A stretch of 64,000 nt of DNA, from assembly GCA_003096535.1 (NCBI GenBank), contig QEKJ01000001.1, positions 496,001 through 560,000 of the forward strand. Reading direction: 5' to 3'. A program made the position numbers and the translations under genes. Below the pieces are notes generated by a model. That model saw only the letters and a list, made by a program, of their open reading frames with translations, ran no database searches and had not been told where the DNA came from. How positions within the stretch are numbered: the stretch's first letter is position 1; every line of letters starts with the position of its first letter. Positions 50,258-58,855 of this stretch are shown in pieces. The stretch comes from Agathobaculum butyriciproducens. Lineage in GTDB: Bacteria; Bacillota; Clostridia; Oscillospirales; Butyricicoccaceae.

Positions 50258-53200
50258 TTACTGTGCATTCTCCTTGCTGAACGGCAGAATGTGCATCCGA
50301 TACTTATGCTTATCGACCAGCAGCGTTCTATCCGCGATCGGCATGATATCCGAAACCTTATCCGGCGGGGTGCAGATGATCGCCTGCAGACCCATTTTGC
50401 GCAGCAGACGCACGCTTTCGATGATGCGTTCGCTGTCCATCTTGTTGAATGCCTCATCGAACACGACCAGACGCACGGTGTTGCCAAAGCTGGACGTATC
50501 GCTCACGCGGTACAGCTGCGCAAACGACGCCAGAACCGCGATATAGAACGGCGTCTGCGTTTCGCCGCCCGACTTGGTGTTGAGCGTCTGCGACAGCAGC
50601 TGCTTGGAGCCGTTCTGATCGGTGGTCTCCAGATCGAACTTCAGATAGGTGCGGAAGTCGGTGTACCGCTCGATGTTCTCCTGCAGCTCACTCTGCTTGC
50701 GGGCGTTGAGCTGGGTATCGTCCGCCATGGTGATCTGGCTGAACAGCTTGTCGATCAGCGGACCGTATTTCTCCTGAAACTGTGCGGAAAACAGCGTAAT
50801 ATCGCCTTCCATCAGCTCCGGCGCCATAATCATGTCGTAATATTCGGCGTAATCCGGATTGCGGTCCACACGGAACTGGTAGCTGTCCGTGCCGAACTGC
50901 GCCTGCCGCAGTGCCCGATTGAGGTTCTTGACCTGATCCTGCACCTGCTCGATGCTGCTTTTCAGCCTGGACAGGAAGTCGTTCTGGAACTGCTCCATCG
51001 CACTCTCGCGTGCGGCACGGATTTTGGTGCGGTACTGCGGCAGCTCGCTTTCCTCGAGCACACGGCGTTCCGCATCGAACTCCGCATTGTCATCTGCCTC
51101 CACGCGGAACGAGCACGGCCCCAACCGCTCGACATATTCTCGGCGCGCCCGCAGGAGTGCCGCGCGGGCGTTCTCCATCTCGTTGACAACCTGTGCATGG
51201 TGGCTGCTGAAATTGCGGTACACGATATCCGGCCGATGCAGACGCTCCAGCTCCTGACGATAGCGCGGCAGACCGATATCGTCGCGGTAGGTCTCCGAGA
51301 AGGTTTCCGCCAGCCTGCGCTCCATTTCGGTGCGGCTGTGATACTGCTCGGGCAGGATTTCCTCGTCCAGCTGACGAATACGCTCCTCCAGCTTGGCCTT
51401 GTGTGCGATCTGCACCTCGCGCTGATGACTCAGCGCCGCAATCTCGTCGCTGATCTCGGCGATCAGCTGCTTCTGCTGATCCAGCCACAGCAGGTCGAGA
51501 TGGGAAACCTGCTCGTCGATCGCGTTGATCTCCTCCTCCAGTTCCGCGCGGTACAGAAAATCCGCCTGCCGCTGCGGTACGATGTTTCGCACATAATATG
51601 GTGTCAGCATGGGCGCTTTCTGCTGAGAAACTGCCTGCCAGATGGGTTTCCGGTGCGAAATCTCGGTCTGCAGTCCGGCGGCCTCCTCCTCCAGACGAGC
51701 GATACGCAGCGTGACCGCATGACGGCCGATGAACGCATCCTCCATACGGTCTCTGCGAAGCGCACGCGCCACATAGCCCTGATACAGCATACCCTCATCC
51801 GTGATGGCGGTCCGATACCCGCGCAGCTGCTCAACCGTGTCGCAGCACATCACGCGCCCGAGCAGATAATCCATGTAGGTTCGCGCAAGCGCGTTTCCGG
51901 TCTCCACCTTTTCCGCAAGACTGCCGCTCTGCGGGTCGATATGCTCACGCTCGCGCAGCGTGCCGATATCGACCAGACCGTAGGCGTTCAGGCTTTTTTC
52001 CCACTTGAGTTTGTTGTAAATACGCAAAGCCTGCTCGTAATATGCCGGTTCAACCAGAAAATAAAACTTCTGGTTGTTGAGATAGCCTTCCACGGCACCG
52101 CGCCAGCGCTCATCTTCAATTTCCAGCACATCCGCGAGAATATCTACCGCAACCGGCGTTCCCGCCTGCTGCTCCAGTTCCTCCTCCAACTTGGCACGGA
52201 ACGGCAGCAGTCCGCGCGGATAGTCCTTGATGTTTCTGCGCAGATCGGCAAGCGCAGTCTGCTTTTCGGTCAGCTGCTGCTGCAGCTCTGCAACCTTATC
52301 GCCAAGCTGATGCGCCGCCTTCGCCAGCGCGTCCGACAGGGCCGCTGCCGCCTGCCGGGCGTCCTCGAATACGGTCTGCTCCTGCGAGAAGATTGCGCAT
52401 TCGCCGCTCGACAGCCGTGCGTAGGTACGCTGCACCTGCTCTGCCGCCTGCTGCACTGGAATGAGCACCTCCTCGGCGTCCCATGCAAGCGCGGTCTCGC
52501 ACAGGTGCGTCAGCCGCAGCGCCTCCCGCTTGATCTCAAGTGCGTCGCGCTCCATCTCCTGCACCAGCTTGCTCTGCTCGGTCAGCAGCGACTGCTTCTG
52601 GTTGCCCAGCCGCTCGCGCTCCTGATAGGTGTCGCTCTGTGCATAATCGCGGTCCAGCTGACGGCGGCGTTCCTCCTTCGCCTGCACCTGCCCGGCCAAA
52701 TCCTCAATCGCGGTGTCCGCCGCGGTCAGCTCGGACAGGCAGTTTCGCTTTTCCTGCTCGCGGCTGTCGATCTGCGCCTGCATGTCCTCCTTCTGCGCCC
52801 ACTGCACAAGGAAAGACTGCACGCGCCAGCGGTCCACCGAGCGCGTCATTTCGCGGTACAGCGTGCTGATCTCCTGCAGCGCGGTCAGCTTTTCCTCCTG
52901 CTGCTGCGCCAGCTGCTCGTGCCGCTTGTAGTTGCGGATGTTCTGCTGCATGGCTTCGATATCCGGCTTATCCGGAATATCGCAGATATTTTCGGTGATA
53001 AACTGCTGAATATCCACGATTGGGCGGAACGACACCGCCTTTTTCATCATGCGGAGCACCTGCTCGTTGTGCACGTTCCACCGCGAGAGCATATTGCGGC
53101 GGTACTCCCACTGGGTATCGTACACCTCGGCGCGAGAGAAATTCTGCTTGAGGAATTTGCGCAGGTCGTGAATATCCATCGCCTCGCCGTCCTCGACAAA

Positions 53201-53605
53201 GCAGTTTTCCGGCAGTTTTCCGACATAGATAAAGAAATGATCGTGCTTGCTGCCGTCACTGCGACAATCGAACATCACGCCGCACACGAAACTATTGTGC
53301 TCCACATCGTCCTCAAATTCACAGACAATATAGGTCGAAAAGTCCTTGCCTCTGCGGGAATACGGGTTATTCTCGTCCATATCGGCACGCAGATAGCCGT
53401 CCAGCGTGCGCTGTGAGCGCTCATTGGCCGCCAGATTGAAGTTGCGCGCATTGGTCTCACCAAGCAGAACGATCTGCAGCGCATCAATTACCGTGGACTT
53501 GCCGGCGCCGTTTTTGCCGGTCAGAAAGTTCACATCACCGACCTCGATGACCTCCTTGCTGAAATACAACCAGTTAATCAGCAGAATCTTCTTCAGTTTC
53601 TTCAT
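50258..53605 (-). CDS. jetC: Wadjet JetC: SMC/MukB-like ATPase
   Basis: A 1115-residue SMC-type protein. The Walker A GKNGAGKST is at residues 30-38 after an N-terminal KKILLINWLYF strand; long coiled coils run on both sides of a central hinge-like region (about 440-620). The C-terminal head has the signature LNTKSGGETQTPFYIAVLAS and Walker B RLVVFDEAFNKMD (about 1045-1057). Wadjet uses this motor to extrude and recognise small circular DNA. ATG chosen with AAAGGAGGAG upstream; the gene starts 32 bases inside jetB. The order jetA-jetB-jetC is standard, but the nuclease jetD is missing downstream. Confidence 0.9.
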   Translation of the reverse strand: MKKLKKILLINWLYFSKEVIEVGDVNFLTGKNGAGKSTVIDALQIVLLGETNARNFNLAANERSQRTLDGYLRADMDENNPYSRRGKDFSTYIVCEFEDDVEHNSFVCGVMFDCRSDGSKHDHFFIYVGKLPENCFVEDGEAMDIHDLRKFLKQNFSRAEVYDTQWEYRRNMLSRWNVHNEQVLRMMKKAVSFRPIVDIQQFITENICDIPDKPDIEAMQQNIRNYKRHEQLAQQQEEKLTALQEISTLYREMTRSVDRWRVQSFLVQWAQKEDMQAQIDSREQEKRNCLSELTAADTAIEDLAGQVQAKEERRRQLDRDYAQSDTYQERERLGNQKQSLLTEQSKLVQEMERDALEIKREALRLTHLCETALAWDAEEVLIPVQQAAEQVQRTYARLSSGECAIFSQEQTVFEDARQAAAALSDALAKAAHQLGDKVAELQQQLTEKQTALADLRRNIKDYPRGLLPFRAKLEEELEQQAGTPVAVDILADVLEIEDERWRGAVEGYLNNQKFYFLVEPAYYEQALRIYNKLKWEKSLNAYGLVDIGTLREREHIDPQSGSLAEKVETGNALARTYMDYLLGRVMCCDTVEQLRGYRTAITDEGMLYQGYVARALRRDRMEDAFIGRHAVTLRIARLEEEAAGLQTEISHRKPIWQAVSQQKAPMLTPYYVRNIVPQRQADFLYRAELEEEINAIDEQVSHLDLLWLDQQKQLIAEISDEIAALSHQREVQIAHKAKLEERIRQLDEEILPEQYHSRTEMERRLAETFSETYRDDIGLPRYRQELERLHRPDIVYRNFSSHHAQVVNEMENARAALLRARREYVERLGPCSFRVEADDNAEFDAERRVLEESELPQYRTKIRAARESAMEQFQNDFLSRLKSSIEQVQDQVKNLNRALRQAQFGTDSYQFRVDRNPDYAEYYDMIMAPELMEGDITLFSAQFQEKYGPLIDKLFSQITMADDTQLNARKQSELQENIERYTDFRTYLKFDLETTDQNGSKQLLSQTLNTKSGGETQTPFYIAVLASFAQLYRVSDTSSFGNTVRLVVFDEAFNKMDSERIIESVRLLRKMGLQAIICTPPDKVSDIMPIADRTLLVDKHKYRMHILPFSKENAQ

Positions 53606-54206
53606 CGGCGGTCTCCTCCTTTCGCAGCACGGCTGCGACCTCATTCAATCGTTCGCTCGAAACGGCAGTCTGAATGGTCGGCAGGATGGCAAATCTGCAG
53701 TCAGCCTGATTAAATTTTCCCTCGATGCGCTGCAGAATCGAGTGGTTTTCAAACACGGTCAGCGCCCGCTTGACCTCCTCCATATTCGGCTTAGCCGGCA
53801 GGATGGCGTAGTCGGTCACGATCTTTTCGAGCACCTCGCGCACGCTGCAGAGCGCGTCCTGCTCGAGTCCCAAGCGCTCCTGGCTTTCGTCGTACAGCAT
53901 GCGCAGAGCGAGCAGAATCGCGGTCTCGCGCTTGGACAGGATGCACCGGTTGGCTTCATCTGTGTTCAGCACATAAAAGTAGCCGTTTATGTCGTCGCGC
54001 CGCAAATCCCAGTCAAGCAGGCTGAGATACTCGCGCACGGACTCATAATGAATGGACAAAAAGGTGTAGTCCGGGTTGCTCACCCGTCCCCTGCCCGGAC
54101 GGTACAGCGTGCGCACCACATAGGTGCGGCTGAGCAGCTGATTGCACACCGCTTTGAACTGCTCCAGCTCCTTTGCGGTAGCGGTATTCAGAAATTCCAA
54201 ATTCAT
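53574..54206 (-). CDS. jetB: Wadjet JetB: DUF4194 kite-like subunit
   Basis: A 210-residue tandem winged-helix protein of the DUF4194/MksE type. RTYVVRTLYR...NPDYTFLSIHYESVREYLSLLDWDLRRDDINGYFYV (about 28-80) and SKRETAILLALRMLYDE are typical. It binds the kleisin JetA. Its ATG overlaps the jetA stop by four bases (ATGA), so the two are made together. An acidic tail (EETADEETEEDSAD) closes it. Confidence 0.9.
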   Translation of the reverse strand: MNLEFLNTATAKELEQFKAVCNQLLSRTYVVRTLYRPGRGRVSNPDYTFLSIHYESVREYLSLLDWDLRRDDINGYFYVLNTDEANRCILSKRETAILLALRMLYDESQERLGLEQDALCSVREVLEKIVTDYAILPAKPNMEEVKRALTVFENHSILQRIEGKFNQADCRFAILPTIQTAVSSERLNEVAAVLRKEETADEETEEDSAD

Positions 54207-55600
54207 TCGTTGTTCTCCTTCCGGCTGATCTGCAGCTCCGGAATAGCATAGCCGTTTTCCCGGCGTTCGCCGTCCAGCTCCTGCACCGTGAAATCCGCCG
54301 AGCGGTCGCCGCCAGTCAGCACCGCCAGCAGGCTCATTACATAGTCCTTATCATTCTCGAGCGGAATATCCTCCGAGCGGCACACATCGCTTTCACCGAG
54401 CCAGCCCTGCACATACGCTGCGATGGCGCCGCGGCCATACTCCGAGCGCAAAAGTGCAGCCGCCTTTGCGGCGGCTGCCGTATCCGCTTCGGTCTCCTGC
54501 ACGAGCACAGGCGCGGCCTTTGTCCGCTTGCCCGGACGCTTGCGGTACCACAGGCTGCTCTCGGACAGGCAGGTCTGCTCATACAGCCGGAATACCGGCT
54601 GAATCGTGTCCACCAGATCGGCGGCACGCCGGTTGCGCGACAGCGCGGTCAGCACCGTGTGCAGGTTGCCGCGGATATTCTGATCTCGGTTGGTCAGGTT
54701 TTCGATCTTCTGCGTAGCCGCACGCGTGTAGCGGCGTACCTGTGCATCGATCTCATCCAGATAATCGCGCTCGAGATTGTCGTAGCACTCCTGTATCCAG
54801 TAAATTTTGCGAAGAAGATCGGCGCGGCAGTTCTCCGGCGTGTCGCCTCGGCGGTCAGCCAAAGCGGCATTCGCCATGGCGATGAGCAGTTCATCGTTCT
54901 CCGCCCAGTCGTTTAATACATTCTGGATGGAAATGCGGTATTTCGGCACGGAATCCTTGATCTTGAGCGGACGGATGTACGCCTCCATCACCTTCTGCCC
55001 GAAATCATCAAAGTGCGATGCAAGCACTTCCCCGACATTGTGCATGTCGATCTGCATCTGGAAATAATGCTTGACGTTATGATACACCATCTGCAGCAGA
55101 TTGATGAGCGCGCGCGTGTTGTCATATGCGCCGTAGACAGCAGCCATTTTGTCATACACGTTGTCCGACTCATGCGCGACCTTGAGCGTGGAATAGGTGC
55201 CGAACACATACGAATAGCCGCGTGCAGGCGTGTCCTCGCGCAGCGCGTGGAACAGCTCGAGCAGACGGCTGCTGCAGCCCGGAACCGTAATGTATTCCCG
55301 AAAGTCTGTGCCGCGCTCCTTTTCAAACCAGCCCTTGCTGCCCAGCTTGCGGATGAGGAAACGGGCACGGCCGGAAATATCGCGCAGCTCATCCTCGTCG
55401 ATGTCCTCGCCCTCGAAGGTAGCCTCGGACAGCTGCTGCTCGAGACGGCTCCGCAGCATGGAATACAGCATGTCCTCGGGCAGCTTCAGCTTTTCGCGGT
55501 ACGCCGTGTACAGCACATCGAGTGCATCCGCGTACAGCGCACGGTTCGGTGACGCCAGCGGCGAAAACAGCTCGTCCGGCACGGCTTCAAAAAATTTCAT
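54203..55600 (-). CDS. jetA: Wadjet JetA: DUF5716 kleisin-like subunit
   Basis: A 465-residue protein. The start KFFEAVPDELFSPLASPNRALYADALDVLY is the DUF5716 signature, the JetA of Wadjet type II. Next come mostly helical stretches, including the GYSYVFGTYSTLKVAHESDNVYDKMAAVYGAYDNTRALINLLQMVYHNVKHYF segment. It should bridge the JetC heads as kleisin. First gene of the operon. No recognisable catalytic site. Confidence 0.88.
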   Translation of the reverse strand: MKFFEAVPDELFSPLASPNRALYADALDVLYTAYREKLKLPEDMLYSMLRSRLEQQLSEATFEGEDIDEDELRDISGRARFLIRKLGSKGWFEKERGTDFREYITVPGCSSRLLELFHALREDTPARGYSYVFGTYSTLKVAHESDNVYDKMAAVYGAYDNTRALINLLQMVYHNVKHYFQMQIDMHNVGEVLASHFDDFGQKVMEAYIRPLKIKDSVPKYRISIQNVLNDWAENDELLIAMANAALADRRGDTPENCRADLLRKIYWIQECYDNLERDYLDEIDAQVRRYTRAATQKIENLTNRDQNIRGNLHTVLTALSRNRRAADLVDTIQPVFRLYEQTCLSESSLWYRKRPGKRTKAAPVLVQETEADTAAAAKAAALLRSEYGRGAIAAYVQGWLGESDVCRSEDIPLENDKDYVMSLLAVLTGGDRSADFTVQELDGERRENGYAIPELQISRKENNE

Positions 55601-55668
55601 GTCCTCTATCCTCCTCTGCGGCGCAAAACGATAGATTCGGCACGCAAATTGCTTTTCTATACAAAAAT

Positions 55669-55697
55669 ATTATACAATTTCCGAGGAAAAATTACAA
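55669..55697 (-). promoter_or_regulatory. jetABC promoter with inverted repeat in the spacer
   Basis: On the minus strand TTGTAA (forward 55692-55697) and TATAAT (forward 55669-55674) are exactly 17 bp apart. The spacer holds TTTCC-TC-GGAAA, a short perfect inverted repeat that could be a repressor site. Confidence 0.7.
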
Positions 55698-55785
55698 TGA
55701 TGAAATCCGTTTCCCGCGTATTGCGCCGCTGTCCGCCGCATGATAAGATAATGCTGTAACCCTCATGCAAGGAGAATCCTGTTTC

Positions 55786-57135
55786 ATGGCACAAACAAAA
55801 CACAAGGAGATGGACATGCTGCACGGCGGTCTGGCCGGAAAACTCATTCTTTTCGCGCTGCCGCTGGCGTTCAGCAGCATTCTGCAGCAGCTTTTCAACT
55901 CGGCAGATGTGGCCGTTGTCGGCCGGTTTGCGGGTGATACGGCGCTGGCGGCGGTCGGCAGCTGTGTGGCGCTCGTCGGTATTTTTGTCAACCTGATCGT
56001 CGGACTGTCGGTCGGGCCGAATGCCGTGCTCGCGCTGCTCATCGGGCAGAACAACCGCGAGGAGATCAACCGCACACTGCACACTGTTATCACATTCGGC
56101 GCGGCGCTCGGCGTAGGACTGATGATTGTCGGCTGGCTGACGGCAAAGCCCATTCTCGTGCTGTCCGGCACGCCGGAAAGCGTGCTCGATCAGGCGCTGC
56201 TGTACATATTTATCTACTTTTTGAGCATCCCGTTCATGCTGGTGTACAACTTCGGCTCAGCCGTTCTGCGCAGCTACGGCGACAGCCGCCGCCCCATGTA
56301 CTACCTGCTTATCTCCGGCACGGTGAATGTCATCCTCAACCTGTTTCTCGTCATTGCGCTGCAGCTTGGTGTGGCCGGTGTGGCGATCGCGACCGTTATC
56401 TCCAATGTGCTGAGCGCAGGTATGGTGCTCACCCACCTTGCACGCCGGAATGACGATTTCGCGTTCCGGTTCCGACGTATGCACATTGAAAAAACGCCGC
56501 TCCTCCGCATTCTGCAGATCGGCATTCCCGCCGGTATTCAGGGTGCGATTTTCTCGATATCCAACGTATTTATCCAGAGCGGCATCAACTCATTCGGTGA
56601 AAATGCCATCGCAGGTTCATCTCTCGCACTGAATTTTGAGTATTTCACCTACGATATTGCCAACGCCTTCGCGCAGGCGGCTGTCACCTTCACCAGCCAG
56701 AACTACGGCGCAGGTGACCTCAGTCGCTGCAAAAAGATTTTCCGTTACTGCATGCTGTTCGGCGTGGTGTTTACCGAGATTCTCAGTGCGGTATTCATGA
56801 TCTGGGACGACTTTTTTGTCAGCATTTACACCACGAGCAGCGCCGTCGCGGCGTTTGCCATCAGCCGCATGCGGCACGTCTGCTCGCTCGAGGGTCTCAC
56901 CGCCACCTATGAGGTCGAAAGCGCGGCGCTCCGCGGCATGGGCAAATCGCTCGAGCCTGCCATCTTCACCGTGCTCGGCACAGTTGTATTCCGACTCATC
57001 TGGATGGCGACAGTTTTCCGTCTCGTGCCCACGTTCGAGATGCTGATGGACGTTTACGTTGCCTCGTGGGTGTTCACCGGCGGAGCGCTGCTGATCGTCT
57101 ATCTGCGGCATATGCGAAAGGTTTCGCACGCATAA
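55786..57135 (+). CDS. MATE family efflux transporter
   Basis: A 449-residue, 12-helix cation-coupled drug or metabolite exporter. MLHGGLAGKLILFALPLAFSSILQQLFNSADVAVVGRF is the MATE N-terminus; GVGLMIVGWL, YNFGSAVLRSYGDSRRPMYYLLISGTVNVILNLFLV and GIQGAIFSISNVFIQSGINSFG are standard. AAGGAG lies 12 bases before the ATG of MAQTKHKE. It is divergent from jetA by about 185 bp; no functional tie is evident. A full-length relative of the 66-residue remnant at 32.7 kb. Confidence 0.93.
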   Translation: MAQTKHKEMDMLHGGLAGKLILFALPLAFSSILQQLFNSADVAVVGRFAGDTALAAVGSCVALVGIFVNLIVGLSVGPNAVLALLIGQNNREEINRTLHTVITFGAALGVGLMIVGWLTAKPILVLSGTPESVLDQALLYIFIYFLSIPFMLVYNFGSAVLRSYGDSRRPMYYLLISGTVNVILNLFLVIALQLGVAGVAIATVISNVLSAGMVLTHLARRNDDFAFRFRRMHIEKTPLLRILQIGIPAGIQGAIFSISNVFIQSGINSFGENAIAGSSLALNFEYFTYDIANAFAQAAVTFTSQNYGAGDLSRCKKIFRYCMLFGVVFTEILSAVFMIWDDFFVSIYTTSSAVAAFAISRMRHVCSLEGLTATYEVESAALRGMGKSLEPAIFTVLGTVVFRLIWMATVFRLVPTFEMLMDVYVASWVFTGGALLIVYLRHMRKVSHA

Positions 57136-57146
57136 CTTCAGAAAGC

Positions 57147-57177
57147 ACGAAAACCGAGGTACACGCCCCGGTTTTCA
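57147..57177 (+). terminator. Terminator after the MATE gene
   Basis: GAAAACCG and CGGTTTTC arms, with an inner GG/CC pair, followed by ATGCATTT. Confidence 0.65.
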
Positions 57178-57231
57178 TGCATTTGCTTCGCAAATAATAC
57201 TATTTCATGTGCGCTGCCGCGCGGCAGCGTC

Positions 57232-57310
57232 AGCATCGCGAAAACGGACTTTATTGACAGACTGACCGCAGGTGTCCCTTCCTTTTCGCCCCAGCTGCGG
57301 GTGCGGCAAA
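57232..57310. repeat. Modular intergenic repeat, truncated copy 6
   Basis: GACCGCAGGTGTCCCTTCCTTTTCGCCCC followed by GCGGGTGCGGCA matches one arm of the inverted half of copy 4 (about 39690-39740). The partner arm is missing. Confidence 0.5.
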
Positions 57311-57321
57311 CCCGCGATAGA

Positions 57322-58272
57322 TTATCGCATAATAAGATACACTGTATAGACAGCATACGTTGCTACCATGGCGATACCCGGCACACGTCCGAGCTTGCCC
57401 TTGCGCGCCGGCAGATAAAATACCGCGCTGATGGCAATCAGGAACAGACAGTCAACGATAGAGGTCGCCTGTACCGGAATCGGCGTGATGACCGACGAAA
57501 CGCCGAGAATGAGGAAAATATTAAACAGGTTTGAGCCGATAACATTACCCATCGCAATATCGTTCTGACCCTTGCGGGCAGCAACGATGGAGGTAACAAG
57601 CTCAGGCAGGCTGGTGCCCATGGCCACAATGGTCAGACCGATGAGCGTTTCACTCAGGCCGAACATACGCGCAATGCCGGTCGCGCCGTTTACGGCCAGC
57701 TGACCGCCGATCACGATGCACGCCAGACCGAGCAGGATATTCACCCAGATCATCGCAGCGGACATGGGTGCTTCCGCTTCCTCGGCCTCGGCTTCTGCAG
57801 CTGCGGCAGCAAGCTGCTCGCGGTTCTGCAGTGCGGTGCGAATCTGGTATGTCAGGATGAATGCGAATATAATCAGCAGTACAACGCCTTCCCAGCGGGC
57901 GATGGTCAGGTCGGGTGCGATGGCGCCCAGCAGCAGCACAGCCGCGAGAATGGACAGCGGCCAGTCACGGCGGAGCAGCGTTTTATCCATCACAAGCGGG
58001 CAGACAGCGGCGGACAGACCAGCCACCATCAGCAGATTAAAAATGTTCGAGCCGACAACATTGCCGACCGCAATCTCGTTTGCACCGCGCAGGGCCGCGG
58101 TGACACTGACCGCCAGCTCCGGCATGGACGTGCCGAACGCAACGATGGTCAGACCGATCAGCAGCGGTGATACGCCCAGCTTGCGCGCCAGTGCGGATGC
58201 ACCCGCAACAAACTTATCCGCACCCCAGATCATAAGTGCAAAGCCGATCACCAGAAATACAAATGACAGCAT
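57322..58272 (-). CDS. Calcium/sodium antiporter family exchanger (CaCA, YrbG-like)
   Basis: A 316-residue, about ten-helix exchanger with the two inverted alpha repeats: GLTIVAFGTSMPELAVSVTAALRGANEIAVGNVVGSNIFNLL (about 42-83) and GLTIVAMGTSLPELVTSIVAARKGQNDIAMGNVIGSNLFNIFLI (about 200-243); the Glu in each PEL binds cation. A Glu/Ala loop links the halves. AAGGAGG lies 9 bases before the ATG of MLSFVF. The yybP-ykoY riboswitch upstream suggests that the real cargo is Mn2+ (inference). Longer in-frame starts would run through the riboswitch side and are rejected. Confidence 0.92.
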   Translation of the reverse strand: MLSFVFLVIGFALMIWGADKFVAGASALARKLGVSPLLIGLTIVAFGTSMPELAVSVTAALRGANEIAVGNVVGSNIFNLLMVAGLSAAVCPLVMDKTLLRRDWPLSILAAVLLLGAIAPDLTIARWEGVVLLIIFAFILTYQIRTALQNREQLAAAAAEAEAEEAEAPMSAAMIWVNILLGLACIVIGGQLAVNGATGIARMFGLSETLIGLTIVAMGTSLPELVTSIVAARKGQNDIAMGNVIGSNLFNIFLILGVSSVITPIPVQATSIVDCLFLIAISAVFYLPARKGKLGRVPGIAMVATYAVYTVYLIMR

Positions 58273-58394
58273 ACAGTTTCCTCCTTCGTTTCCGGAAAAT
58301 CTCGGACAGCACCGCTCCTTCACGGCAATGCCCTTGTCCCCAACAGTGTACATGCTTACGAGGGAGTTTTCGCTCGATTTCCGGCTGCAGAGCA

Positions 58395-58433
58395 CAAAAA
58401 AAGACTTTTACCGCATACTGCGGTAAAAGTCTT
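58395..58433 (-). terminator. Riboswitch expression-platform terminator
   Basis: On the minus strand AAGACTTTTACCGCA pairs with TGCGGTAAAAGTCTT, then TTTTT. Its 5' arm is also the 3' side of the aptamer P1, so ligand binding would break the terminator. Confidence 0.85.
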
Positions 58434-58523
58434 GCTGCTTACGGCTCGGTACGGATTGACTTTTCGTCAATCGGGCTTGTCGGCACCGACCACGCGCTCT
58501 CGCGTGAGCTACTCCCTTTTACA
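58422..58523 (-). promoter_or_regulatory. yybP-ykoY manganese riboswitch
   Basis: On the minus strand the RNA begins GTAAAAGGGAGTAGCTC and ends AGCAAGACTTTTACC, so P1 pairs GTAAAAG with CTTTTAC. The invariant GGGAGUAGC and GCAAGAC words, the GACGAAAAGTCAATCC arm and the CGAGCCGTAAGCAG arm match the yybP-ykoY class, which binds Mn2+. Gene turn-on by Mn2+ through antitermination is expected from the overlap with the terminator. Confidence 0.88.
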
Positions 58524-58779
58524 GTAACTATCATATGGGAAAAAAAGCGATTAGTCAAGCCGAACTTGTGGAAATGTACACAATCTTTACGGGACAGCCC
58601 CTTATAGCAGTTCAGACAAATACTACAACAAGTGCGCGCATACAGCACGCAAATAGCATCGTCAATTTCATTCGCCATGCGCCTAGCATGGCTTCATAAA
58701 ATTTCCTTGCTCTTTACGCGCTGTATACGTTACTTTTGCTGCATTATTTATCTAAACTGCTATAATTCACGAAAAAATC

Positions 58780-58808
58780 TTTACAAGTCCCTCGTGAACC
58801 TATATACT
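58780..58808 (+). promoter_or_regulatory. prfB promoter
   Basis: TTTACA 58780-58785, 17-bp spacer, TATACT 58803-58808, 47 bp before the ATG. A further TATAAT at 58761-58766 may be a second start. Confidence 0.7.
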
Positions 58809-58855
58809 ATAAGGTACTGAAATTTTGAACAATCTGAAAGTGAAGGAGCATTTTC

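Noticed and set aside
50291-53416. A 1041-codon open frame antisense to jetC
   Set aside because: A shadow of the jetC coding strand, without domains and with atypical Arg/Leu/His composition.
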